From: Orlajensenia flava
Lineage (GTDB): Bacteria > Actinomycetota > Actinomycetes > Actinomycetales > Microbacteriaceae
Length of the DNA stretch: 64,000 nucleotides
Assembly (NCBI RefSeq): GCF_004801905.1
Contig: NZ_SSSN01000003.1
Coordinates: forward strand, 186,001 to 250,000
Reading direction: 5' to 3'
A program made the translations under genes and the position numbers. Under the pieces are notes generated by a model. That model made no database searches. It was not told the origin of the DNA and worked only from the letters and a program-made list of their open reading frames with translations. Positions 30,140 to 38,516 of the stretch are shown here, piece after piece. How positions within the stretch are numbered: position 1 is the first letter of the stretch; each line of letters starts with the position of its first letter.

Positions 30140-31182
30140 GACTCGCTCCCCTCTGGCAGGGTCGGGCGACGCTTGCGCCCGAGCCGCGGCATCGTGTCGG
30201 GAGCGGTGAGCAGCGGAGTCGGCTTGGTCTTCGGCGGGCGGGCGCCCTTCACGCTCGTCGCTCCATCGAACCCGCTCAGCACGACGGTGGAGAGCGACGG
30301 AAGCCGCACGCCCATCTCGTCGAGCGCACGCTTGAGGCGCATCCGCAGTTCGCGGGAGACGTCGTCCTTGGCCGAGGTGCGCACCTTCATCACGACACGG
30401 ATGACGAGCGCCTCGGCCGAGATCGACTCGAGGCCCCAGATCTCGGGCTTCTCCAGCACTCGGCTGCGCCACTTGCCGCTCGTGGCCAGCACCTCCGCGG
30501 TCTCGAGCATCTTGGCTTCTACCGCGTCGATGTCGGCGTCGTACGGCACCGCCAGGTCGACGATCACTCGCGCCCAGCCCTGTGACATGTTGCCCACGCG
30601 CAGGATCTCGCCGTTGCGCACGTACCAGAGGGTCCCGTTGACGTCGCGCACCTGGGTGACGCGGATGCCGACCGACTCCACCACGCCCGTCGCCGATCCG
30701 GTGTCCACGACGTCGCCGACACCGAGTTGGTCCTCGGTGACCATGAAGATGCCGCCCAGCACGTCCTTGACGATGTTCTGGGCGCCGAAACCGAGGCCGG
30801 CACCGATCGCCGCGCTGAGCAGGGCGAACGAGCCGATGATGCTCGCATCGATCACGCCGACGATCAGCAGCACCGCGACGATGAAGATGATGACGTTGAC
30901 GATGTTGCCGAGTACCGTCCCCAGCGTGCGAGTGCGTTGCACGATGCGGACGGCGGCCAGCGGCGACGCGGCGGCGATCGCCTGGGTGTCATCGCTCGGC
31001 TGGCCCTTCTTCACCCCGCTCACGATGCGCTTCACGACGTGGTCGATTACGACGCGGAGGATCCACCGCAGCAGCAGGGCGAGGATGATGATGACCGCGA
31101 TGTTGATCGCCTTGGCGAGCACGCTCATCCAGAAATCGGGTGCGTTCGCGGCGAAGTCGGCCCAGAAGGTGTTCCAATCCAT
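30136..31182 (-). CDS. mscS: Small-conductance mechanosensitive channel (MscS family)
   Basis: A 348-residue membrane channel that releases solutes when membrane tension rises after osmotic downshock. Three hydrophobic segments are followed by the pore-lining Gly/Ala-rich helix (SAAIGAGLGFGAQNIVKD) and the beta domain (VEDQ-type: TEDQLGVGDVV). The C-terminal tail of about 60 residues is basic and specific to this protein. It lies between pepN and glbO, and its stop overlaps the glbO start. Confidence 0.92.
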   Translation of the reverse strand: MDWNTFWADFAANAPDFWMSVLAKAINIAVIIILALLLRWILRVVIDHVVKRIVSGVKKGQPSDDTQAIAAASPLAAVRIVQRTRTLGTVLGNIVNVIIFIVAVLLIVGVIDASIIGSFALLSAAIGAGLGFGAQNIVKDVLGGIFMVTEDQLGVGDVVDTGSATGVVESVGIRVTQVRDVNGTLWYVRNGEILRVGNMSQGWARVIVDLAVPYDADIDAVEAKMLETAEVLATSGKWRSRVLEKPEIWGLESISAEALVIRVVMKVRTSAKDDVSRELRMRLKRALDEMGVRLPSLSTVVLSGFDGATSVKGARPPKTKPTPLLTAPDTMPRLGRKRRPTLPEGSES

Positions 31183-31194
31183 AGCGCGTCGAGT

Positions 31195-33756
31195 CTACGC
31201 AGCGCTCTCGGCCGGAGTCTGGGCGTCCCGTGACTGCGCCCCGAGCGCGCGCTCGAGCTCGGCCAACTGCTCCGCCACGAGTCGGCGCAGCGGAGCGGGC
31301 GTCTCGTTCCCGGCAAGCCATGCTCGGGCCGCCGAGGCCGTCTCCGGGGTGACGAGCGACGCCGGGAAGAGGCGTTTCACGATCAGCGCCGCCATCGAGA
31401 AGCTGCGCTGCGCCCAGGTGCTCTGCAGCATCGCGAAGTACGGCTCGACACTGCCCGCCAGCAGGTCGACCGGATGCGCCATCGCCCATCCGCTCGCGAT
31501 CGCCCGCGCAAGGTCGTTGGAGAGCGACGCGTCCGTCGCCACCCGGTCCCACGCCTCCTCCTTGATGGCCGCATCGGGGCGGGCCGCTTCGGCGGTCGCC
31601 GCACGCAGGCGCCCCGTCGCGGTGTCGTCGCCCGCCAGCACGGCCGCGATGTCGTCGACGGATGCCCGCCCTCCTGCGGACAGGGCGATCGTCAACTCCC
31701 AGCGCAGTTCGGTGTCGACGGCGAGCCCATCGAGCGCGACGGATCCGTCGCAGAGCCCGGCGACGATGTCGAGCTGCCCGCCGGTCCTCGCCACCCGGGC
31801 GAAGGAACGCACGAACTGCAGCTGCTCGTCGGACGAGGCCGTTGCCAGCTCGCACAGCGCCCACAGAGCGTCGCCCGCCTCGGCCGCGACGAGCTCGGCG
31901 TGGGCGGGGGAGAGGTAGCGTTCCACAGCGAGTTCGAGTTGGGCGAGCGCCGTCGACCGGGCCGTCGACTCGGTCTCCCGAGCGACGTTGCCGAGCACCA
32001 GGTGCACGTACTGCGACGCGGCGACCTCGCCGTCACGCACGGCGTCCCACACCGACCCCCAGATCAGCGCACGAGCGACGGGGTCGCGGATGTCTCCGAG
32101 GCCGTCGAGAGCCACCGCGAGCGAGGCGTCGTCGAGCCGGATCTGGGCGTAGGTGAGGTCGTCGTCGTTGAGCAGTACGAGGTCCGGCCGGTTGGGGCCC
32201 ACGAGTTCTGGCACCGCCGTCTCGGCTCCGTCGATGTCGAGCTCGACGCGGTGGACCCGCCGGATGCCGTCGTCGCCGTCATCGTAGAAGCCGATGGCCA
32301 CGCGGTGGGGGCGGAGCGTCGGCTGCTCGACGGACGCGGACTGCTCGACGACGAAGGCGGTGATGACCCTTTCGGCATCCGTCTCCATCCGCACGCGCAA
32401 GGTGTTCACGCCGGCGGTCTCGAGCCAGAGCCGGGACCACTCGGTCAGCTCGCGGCCGCTGGATGTCTCGAGTTCGTCGAGCAGGTCTCTGAGGGTCGCG
32501 TTTCCGTTCGCGTGGGCTCGCAGGTAGGCGCCGACCCCGGCGTGGAAGGCGTCGATGCCGACCCATGCGACGAGCTGCTTGATGACGGATGCGCCCTTGT
32601 CGTAGGTGATGCCGTCGAAGTTGACCTCGACGTCCTCCAGGTCGTCGATACGCGCGACGATCGGATGCGTCGACGGCAGCTGGTCCTGGGCCGCGGCATC
32701 CGTCTTCTCAACGCTCGTGAAGGTGGCCCACGCATCCGTGAATGGGGTGACGGCTGCCGTCGCCGCCATCGACGTCCACGTCGCGAACGACTCGTTGAGC
32801 CAGAGATCGTTCCACCACTTCATCGTCACGAGGTTGCCGAACCACATGTGCGACAGCTCGTGCAGGATGACGATGCTGCGCTGCTGCAACCGAGCCTCGC
32901 TCACACGCGAGCGGAACAGGTACGACTCGTTGAACGTGACGGCGCCGATGTTCTCCATCGCACCCCAGTTGTACTCGGGCACGAAGATCTGGTCGTACTT
33001 CTCGTACGGGAACGGAACGCCGTAGGCGGCCTCGTAGAAGCGGATGCCCGCGTCGACCGTGGCGAACATGACCTCGGGCTCGGCGTGCTCGGCGAACGAG
33101 GCGCGCGTGAACAGTCCGAGCGGGATGGTGCGGCCGTCCGTCGTCGTCGCCGACCCCTCCCAGCGCCGATAGGGACCCGCGATGATGGCGGCGACGTAGG
33201 TCGACATCACCGGGCCCGACGCGAACGACCAGCGCTCGCTCTCGCCGAGTGATTCCGGTGCGGGAGTCGGCGCGTTGCTGAGAACCTGCCAACCCGACGG
33301 AGCCGTCACCGTGAAGCGGAAAGCGGCCTTGAGGTCGGGCTGGTCGAAAACCGCGAACACCCGGTTCGCCTCGGCGACGGCGAACTCCGTGTAGAGGTAG
33401 ACGGCGCCGTCGACGGGGTCGACGAAGCGATGCAGACCCTCGCCCGTGTTCGTGTAGCACTGCGTGGACTCGACGATCAACTCGTTCTCGTCGCCGAGGT
33501 CGGCGAGGCGGATGCGCGACCCGTCGAACACCTCCGACGGTTCGAGCGGCCGGCCGTTGAGCACGGCGGAGCGCAGCGCCTCGGCGTTCAGCTCGACGAA
33601 GGCGTCGGCACCGGCGGAAGCGGAGAACCGCACCACCGTCCTGCTCGCGAACGTGTCGGGCCCGGTCGTGAGGTCGAGCTCGACGTCGTAGTCATGCACC
33701 CGGACGAGCGATGCCCGCCGCTCGGCCTCGACTCTGGTCAGGTTGGCAGCGGGCAT
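31195..33756 (-). CDS. pepN: Aminopeptidase N (first of two tandem M1 paralogs)
   Basis: An 853-residue zinc aminopeptidase that removes N-terminal residues from peptides. The GAMEN exopeptidase motif (GAMENIGAVTF) and zinc site HELSHMWFGNL with the downstream Glu in WLNESFATW are intact. The N-terminal beta domain, catalytic domain and ERAP1-like C-terminal helical domain are all present, matching the actinobacterial PepN length (about 850). It starts 10 bases after its paralog. Both retain all catalytic residues, so both should be active. Confidence 0.95.
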   Translation of the reverse strand: MPAANLTRVEAERRASLVRVHDYDVELDLTTGPDTFASRTVVRFSASAGADAFVELNAEALRSAVLNGRPLEPSEVFDGSRIRLADLGDENELIVESTQCYTNTGEGLHRFVDPVDGAVYLYTEFAVAEANRVFAVFDQPDLKAAFRFTVTAPSGWQVLSNAPTPAPESLGESERWSFASGPVMSTYVAAIIAGPYRRWEGSATTTDGRTIPLGLFTRASFAEHAEPEVMFATVDAGIRFYEAAYGVPFPYEKYDQIFVPEYNWGAMENIGAVTFNESYLFRSRVSEARLQQRSIVILHELSHMWFGNLVTMKWWNDLWLNESFATWTSMAATAAVTPFTDAWATFTSVEKTDAAAQDQLPSTHPIVARIDDLEDVEVNFDGITYDKGASVIKQLVAWVGIDAFHAGVGAYLRAHANGNATLRDLLDELETSSGRELTEWSRLWLETAGVNTLRVRMETDAERVITAFVVEQSASVEQPTLRPHRVAIGFYDDGDDGIRRVHRVELDIDGAETAVPELVGPNRPDLVLLNDDDLTYAQIRLDDASLAVALDGLGDIRDPVARALIWGSVWDAVRDGEVAASQYVHLVLGNVARETESTARSTALAQLELAVERYLSPAHAELVAAEAGDALWALCELATASSDEQLQFVRSFARVARTGGQLDIVAGLCDGSVALDGLAVDTELRWELTIALSAGGRASVDDIAAVLAGDDTATGRLRAATAEAARPDAAIKEEAWDRVATDASLSNDLARAIASGWAMAHPVDLLAGSVEPYFAMLQSTWAQRSFSMAALIVKRLFPASLVTPETASAARAWLAGNETPAPLRRLVAEQLAELERALGAQSRDAQTPAESAA

Positions 33757-33766
33757 CGCGGAGGCC

Positions 33767-36322
33767 TTACTCGGCTACCGCGTCGCGAGCCTGGGCGCGG
33801 AGGGCGCGCTGCACGCCGGCCAGGTTCTCGATGACGAGCCGTCGCAGGGCCGCCGGGCGATCGGCGTGGCTGTCGAGCCAGTCCTGGCTCGCATCGACGA
33901 GCTCCTGGTCGGCCAGCGGAGAGGGGTAGAGCCCGTCGACCAGCTTCTCCGCGATCGCGTAGCTGCGGCGATCCCAGACCATGTCGAGCATGTCGAAGTA
34001 CTGCTTCACGAAGGGCTTCAGCAGGCTCGGATCTGAGGCTCGCAGGAAGCCGAGCGCCGTCACGCGGACGATCGTGTTCGGCGCCGTGTCGACGGCCACG
34101 AGCGAGTCCCAGGCTCGCTGCTTGGCCTCGGCGGTGGGGATCGCCGCTCGCGCCTGCGCGGCAGCCTGACGGCCGGTCGCGGTGTCATCCGTCGCCAGCC
34201 GCTGATCGATCTCGGCGTCGCCCGCCTTGCCTGCTGCCGCGAGCGCGATGAGCAGCTCCCAGCCGAGGTCGGTGTCGATCTCCAGCCCGTCCAGACGGAT
34301 GTCGCCCTCGAACAGGCCCAGCAGTTCCTCGACGTGCGAGGAGGACTCGGCGATCGATGCGAAGTACTTGACGAACTGGAACTGGGCGTCGCTGCCGGCC
34401 TCGGCCTGCTGGGCGAGCGCCCAGAAGGTGTCGGCGACCGCGGTGATGGTCTCGGGTCGGTGCTCCGGCGCCGAGTAGGCGCTGGCAGCGAGGACGGCGT
34501 TGGCCAGCACGATGCGGAGCGTGGTCGACTCGGTCTCCGAGGCGACGTTGTTCAGCACGAGGCGCACGAAATCGCTCGCGGAACTCTCCGCGTCGCGGGT
34601 GGCGTCCCACGCCGAGCTCCACACGAGGGCCCGGGCCAGCGGGTCCTCGATGGCGTCGAGCCTCTCGATGGCGACGGCGAGGGACGCGTCGTCCAGGCGG
34701 ATCTTGGCGTACGCGAGGTCGTCGTCGTTGAGCAGCACGAGCGCAGGACGAGCGCGACCGACGAGCTCGCCGACCTCCGTCCGCTCCCCGTCGACGTCGA
34801 GCTCCACGCGATGCGTGCGCACGAGCTTGTCGTCGACCAGGTCGTAGAACCCGATGGCGAGGCGGTGCGGACGGATGGTGGGGTAGTCCGGGGCGGCACT
34901 CTGGAGCACGGCGAACGACGTGATGGCACCGTCATCCGTCGTCTCGATCTCGGCCCGCAGCGTGTTGACACCGGCGGTCTCGAGCCACAGCCGGCCCCAG
35001 TCCGACAGGTCGCGACCGCTCGCGGTCTCCAGCTCGGCGAGGAGGTCGGAGAGCGTGGTGTTGCCCCACGCGTGCTTGGTGAAGTAGGCCGAGACGCCGG
35101 CGAAGAACGCGTCGATGCCGACCCACGCGACCAGCTGCTTGAGCACCGATCCGCCCTTGGCGTAGGTGATGCCGTCGAAGTTGACCAGCACGTCCTCGAG
35201 GTCGTTGATGGTCGCGACGATCGGATGGGTGGACGGGAGCTGGTCCTGGCGGTAGGCCCAGCTCTTCTCCATGGCGTTGAACGTCGTCCACGCCTCGGTC
35301 CACTCGGTGGCCTCCGCCGTCGCGATGGTCGACGCCCACTCCGCGAACGACTCGTTCAGCCAGAGGTCGTTCCACCACTTCATGGTCACGAGGTCGCCGA
35401 ACCACATGTGGGCGAGTTCGTGCAGGATCGTCACGACGCGACGCTCCTTGATCGCGTCGGTCACCTTGGAGCGGAAGACGTACACCTCGGTGAAGGTGAC
35501 CGCGCCCGCGTTCTCCATGGCTCCGGCGTTGAACTCCGGCACGAACAACTGGTCGTACTTGGTGAACGGGTACGCGACGCCGAACTTCTCCTCGTAGTAG
35601 GCGAAGCCCTGTCGGGTCTTCTCGAAGATGTAGTCGGCGTCGAGGTACTCCGACAGGCTCTTGCGGCTGAAGATGCCGAGCGGGATGACGCGGCCGTCGC
35701 TGCTGGTCAGCTCGCTGCGGACGACGGCGTACGGGCCAGCGATGAGCGCGGTGATGTAGCTGGAGATGCGGTGGGTCGGCTCGAACGCCCACGTCTTCGC
35801 CCCGTCTGCGGCATCCGTCGGCTCGGGGGTGGGGGAGTTGGAGATCACTTCCCACACGGCCGGTGCCGTCACGGTGAAGCGGAAGGTCGCCTTGAGGTCG
35901 GGCTGCTCGAACACCGCGTACATGCGGCGCGAGTCCGGTACCTCGAACTGGCTGTAGAGGTAGACCTCGTCGTCGACGGGGTCGACGAAGCGGTGCAGGC
36001 CCTCGCCCGTGTTGGTGTAGCGCATGTCGGCGTCGACGGTCAGCTCGTTCTCGGCCCGTAGGCCGTCGAGGCGGATGCGCACCCCGTCGGCGACATCGGC
36101 GACGTCGAGCGACGCGCCGTTGAGGGTGACGGAGTGCACCGTCGCCGTGATCGCGTCGATGAACGTCGATGCTCCGTCCTTCGCGCTGAAACGCACCGTG
36201 GTGGTGCTGCGGAAGGTCTCGGGCCCCGTGGTGAGGTCGAGCGCGACGTCGTAGTCCTGCACGGCGAGGAGAGCGGCGCGCTCCTCTGCTTCGATGCGGG
36301 TGAGGTTCTCTCCGGGCAACAC
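33767..36322 (-). CDS. pepN: Aminopeptidase N (second of two tandem M1 paralogs)
   Basis: An 851-residue M1 aminopeptidase, clearly paralogous to the gene just downstream. Both begin with NLTR-EAE and share DYDV-LDLTTGP. The zinc motif HELAHMWFGDL, the GAMENAGAVTF motif and WLNESFAEW are intact. It is first in the minus-strand block pepN-pepN-mscS-glbO-FAD dehydrogenase, and is divergent from rpiB across 56 bases. The two copies have diverged through the whole length, so the duplication is old, and they may differ in substrate preference. Confidence 0.95.
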   Translation of the reverse strand: MLPGENLTRIEAEERAALLAVQDYDVALDLTTGPETFRSTTTVRFSAKDGASTFIDAITATVHSVTLNGASLDVADVADGVRIRLDGLRAENELTVDADMRYTNTGEGLHRFVDPVDDEVYLYSQFEVPDSRRMYAVFEQPDLKATFRFTVTAPAVWEVISNSPTPEPTDAADGAKTWAFEPTHRISSYITALIAGPYAVVRSELTSSDGRVIPLGIFSRKSLSEYLDADYIFEKTRQGFAYYEEKFGVAYPFTKYDQLFVPEFNAGAMENAGAVTFTEVYVFRSKVTDAIKERRVVTILHELAHMWFGDLVTMKWWNDLWLNESFAEWASTIATAEATEWTEAWTTFNAMEKSWAYRQDQLPSTHPIVATINDLEDVLVNFDGITYAKGGSVLKQLVAWVGIDAFFAGVSAYFTKHAWGNTTLSDLLAELETASGRDLSDWGRLWLETAGVNTLRAEIETTDDGAITSFAVLQSAAPDYPTIRPHRLAIGFYDLVDDKLVRTHRVELDVDGERTEVGELVGRARPALVLLNDDDLAYAKIRLDDASLAVAIERLDAIEDPLARALVWSSAWDATRDAESSASDFVRLVLNNVASETESTTLRIVLANAVLAASAYSAPEHRPETITAVADTFWALAQQAEAGSDAQFQFVKYFASIAESSSHVEELLGLFEGDIRLDGLEIDTDLGWELLIALAAAGKAGDAEIDQRLATDDTATGRQAAAQARAAIPTAEAKQRAWDSLVAVDTAPNTIVRVTALGFLRASDPSLLKPFVKQYFDMLDMVWDRRSYAIAEKLVDGLYPSPLADQELVDASQDWLDSHADRPAALRRLVIENLAGVQRALRAQARDAVAE

Positions 36323-36378
36323 GGCCTCCCAGGCTCTTGGATCGGATTGTGTCCAACTCCCAACCCTAAACTGACGGC

Positions 36379-36867
36379 ATGCGCATCCACATCGCCACCG
36401 ATCACGCCGGTCTGGACTTTTCTCGTCATCTCATCGAGCATCTGGGCGCGGCCGGCCATGAAGTGATCGATCACGGACCGACCTCGTACGACGCGATCGA
36501 CGACTATCCGGCGTTCTGCATCAACGCCGCTGTCGGTGTCGCCCGCGACCAGCAGGCCGGCGTCGATGCGCTCGGCGTCGTGTTCGGCGGTTCGGGCAAC
36601 GGCGAGCAGATCTCCGCCAACAAGGTCGCCGGCATCCGAGCCGCTCTGGTCTGGAGCGAGAGCACGGCACTGCTGGCACGGCAGCACAACGATGCCAACG
36701 TCATCTCGATCGGCGCACGTCAGCACACCGTGGAGGAGGCGACGTCGTTCATCGATACGTTCATCGCCGAGCCGTTCAGCGAGGAGGAGCGCCACGTGCG
36801 ACGGATCGCCCAGATCGCCGAATACGAGGCTACCGGGCGCATCGCCGGCAAGGTCGTCGATGCCTGA
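36379..36867 (+). CDS. rpiB: Ribose-5-phosphate isomerase B
   Basis: Interconverts ribulose-5-phosphate and ribose-5-phosphate in the pentose phosphate pathway. The product is 162 residues. The family opening MRIHIATDHAG and the phosphate-binding GVVFGGSGNGEQISANKV stretch match the actinobacterial RpiB type, in which a Glu in the GNGE segment takes the place of the catalytic Cys of the E. coli enzyme. The end overlaps the next gene (nei-type glycosylase) by eight bases. This gene pair is also adjacent in M. tuberculosis (Rv2465c-Rv2464c). Confidence 0.95.
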   Translation: MRIHIATDHAGLDFSRHLIEHLGAAGHEVIDHGPTSYDAIDDYPAFCINAAVGVARDQQAGVDALGVVFGGSGNGEQISANKVAGIRAALVWSESTALLARQHNDANVISIGARQHTVEEATSFIDTFIAEPFSEEERHVRRIAQIAEYEATGRIAGKVVDA

Positions 36868-37879
36868 GGGACACTCCGTCCATCGCATCACCCGCCAGTT
36901 CGCGGCCAACTTCGTCGGCCGCGCGGTCTCCGTGTCGAGCCCGCAGGGGCGCTTCGCCTCGGACGCCGCCCTCATCGACGGCCAGGTGATGACGGATGCC
37001 CATGCCGTCGGCAAGCAGATGTTCCTCGAGTTCGCCAACGGGCTGTGGCTGCGCGTGCACCTGGGCATGTACGGAGCGTGGGATTTCGCCGGCGACATCC
37101 AGTGGGACGCGACTCTCGCATCCGCCAACGGACGGATGGGGCAGACCAATCAACGAGGAACGGTGCTGCCCGCGGTATCGCCCGGCGGATCCGACGAGGA
37201 CGCGCCGATCCTCGACTCCGCCGGCGAGAACTCCCTGCACTCCATCGGGGCCCCGCGTCGCACGCGCGTGCGCATGGCTGAGTCGGAGAAGGCCCAGTCG
37301 CCGTCGGAGACCTGGCCGCCCGAACCCGTCGGTCAGGTGCGCGCACGCCTGCTGACGGATGAGGTGTGCGCCGACCTCCGCGGCCCGACCGCGTGCGAGG
37401 TGATCGACGCGGCACGCGTGGCCGAGGTCATCGATCGGCTCGGGCCCGATCCGGCGGACGGCGACACCCCCGACGACGAGCAGCGCTTCGTCTCGACGGT
37501 GCGCAGGAAGCCGACGGTGATCGCGTTGCTGCTGATGGACCAGACGGTCGTCAGCGGAATCGGCAATGTCTACCGCGCCGAGATGCTCTACCGGGCGCGA
37601 CTGAACCCGCACACGCCCGGCCGACAGCTGACGGAGGAGACCGCGCGAGGATTGTGGCGCGACTGGGTGCACCTGCTGCGCCTCGGCATCGAGACCGGCC
37701 AGATGATGACGATGGATGATCTCGACGCCGACGCCTATCGTGCGGCGATGGCCAACCGTGCCGATCGCCACTGGGTCTACAAGAGGGAGGGCCTGCCGTG
37801 CCGTACGTGTGGAACGCACATCGTGCTCGAAGAACTCGGCGGCCGCAAGCTGTACTGGTGTCCGCGGTGCCAGGCGTGA
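36860..37879 (+). CDS. nei: Fpg/Nei-family DNA glycosylase/AP lyase with an internal insertion
   Basis: Removes oxidised bases from DNA and cleaves the abasic site. The N-terminus PEGHSVHR carries the catalytic Pro and Glu. MDQTVVSGIGNVYRAEML is the helix-two-turn-helix, and a C-terminal zinc finger reads CRTCG...CPRCQ. At 339 residues it is about 60 longer than usual. The extra length is in the N-terminal domain, around DSAGENSLHSIGAPRRTR, between strands that are contiguous in relatives. The ATG at 36860 overlaps rpiB by eight bases. It groups by context with Rv2464c (Nei1). Confidence 0.9.
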   Translation: MPEGHSVHRITRQFAANFVGRAVSVSSPQGRFASDAALIDGQVMTDAHAVGKQMFLEFANGLWLRVHLGMYGAWDFAGDIQWDATLASANGRMGQTNQRGTVLPAVSPGGSDEDAPILDSAGENSLHSIGAPRRTRVRMAESEKAQSPSETWPPEPVGQVRARLLTDEVCADLRGPTACEVIDAARVAEVIDRLGPDPADGDTPDDEQRFVSTVRRKPTVIALLLMDQTVVSGIGNVYRAEMLYRARLNPHTPGRQLTEETARGLWRDWVHLLRLGIETGQMMTMDDLDADAYRAAMANRADRHWVYKREGLPCRTCGTHIVLEELGGRKLYWCPRCQA

Positions 37880-37886
37880 GCGCGTC

Positions 37887-38516
37887 ATGAGGCAGAATCC
37901 GTCGTTCACCCTCGCCTCCGAGGACGGGGTGAGGCGGCTGATCCGCGAGAACCCGTGGGCAACACTCGTCAGTGAGACCACGAACGGACTCGTCGCGTCG
38001 CACTATCCGGTCATCCTCGACGAGGACGCGGAGGGCATCGTCCTGCTCAGCCACGTCGGCCGGCCCGACGAACAGCTGCTCGAACTCGGTCGGCATCCAC
38101 TGCTCGTCGTCATCCAGGGCGCCCACGGCTACATCTCGCCCGGTTGGTACGACGCCAAGCCCGCCGTGCCAACGTGGAACTTCGTCGTGGCCCACCTGCA
38201 CGGGACGCCGGAGATCCTGAGCGACGCCGACAACCTGGCCGTGCTCGATCGGCTGGTCGACCACTTCGAGGATCGGATGCCGGAGCCGCGGCGCATGCGC
38301 GGGACCGTCGAGAACGCAGCATACGCGGAGCGGATCGTGGCCGGGACCGTCGGCTTCCGCATGCACGTCGAGCGTTTCGTCGCCAAGGACAAGATGAGCC
38401 AGAATCGCCCGGCTGCGACGGTGGAACGCATCATCACGGAACTCGAGGGCGACGGGCCGTACGCCAGTGCCGAACTCGCGCGCGAGATGCGCCGGGTGCA
38501 CCCGGACGTGCCGTGA
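37887..38516 (+). CDS. FMN-binding negative transcriptional regulator-like protein (PaiB family)
   Basis: A 209-residue split-barrel flavin-binding protein of the PaiB family. Characteristic pieces are NPWATLVSE, VASHYPVILDE, LLSHVGRPDEQ, SPGWYDAKPAVPTWNF and AKDKMSQNRP. PaiB of Bacillus is linked to sporulation and protease genes; most relatives have no known target and may act as enzymes rather than regulators. It starts seven bases after nei and overlaps the amidohydrolase start by four bases. Confidence 0.9.
   Translation: MRQNPSFTLASEDGVRRLIRENPWATLVSETTNGLVASHYPVILDEDAEGIVLLSHVGRPDEQLLELGRHPLLVVIQGAHGYISPGWYDAKPAVPTWNFVVAHLHGTPEILSDADNLAVLDRLVDHFEDRMPEPRRMRGTVENAAYAERIVAGTVGFRMHVERFVAKDKMSQNRPAATVERIITELEGDGPYASAELAREMRRVHPDVP

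Noticed and set aside
34334-36061. Long open frame (575 codons) on the plus strand antisense to the second pepN, with similar frames opposite the first pepN, mscS, cydD and cydC
   Set aside because: Shadow frames of intact genes; no ribosome site, no recognisable domain and biased composition.
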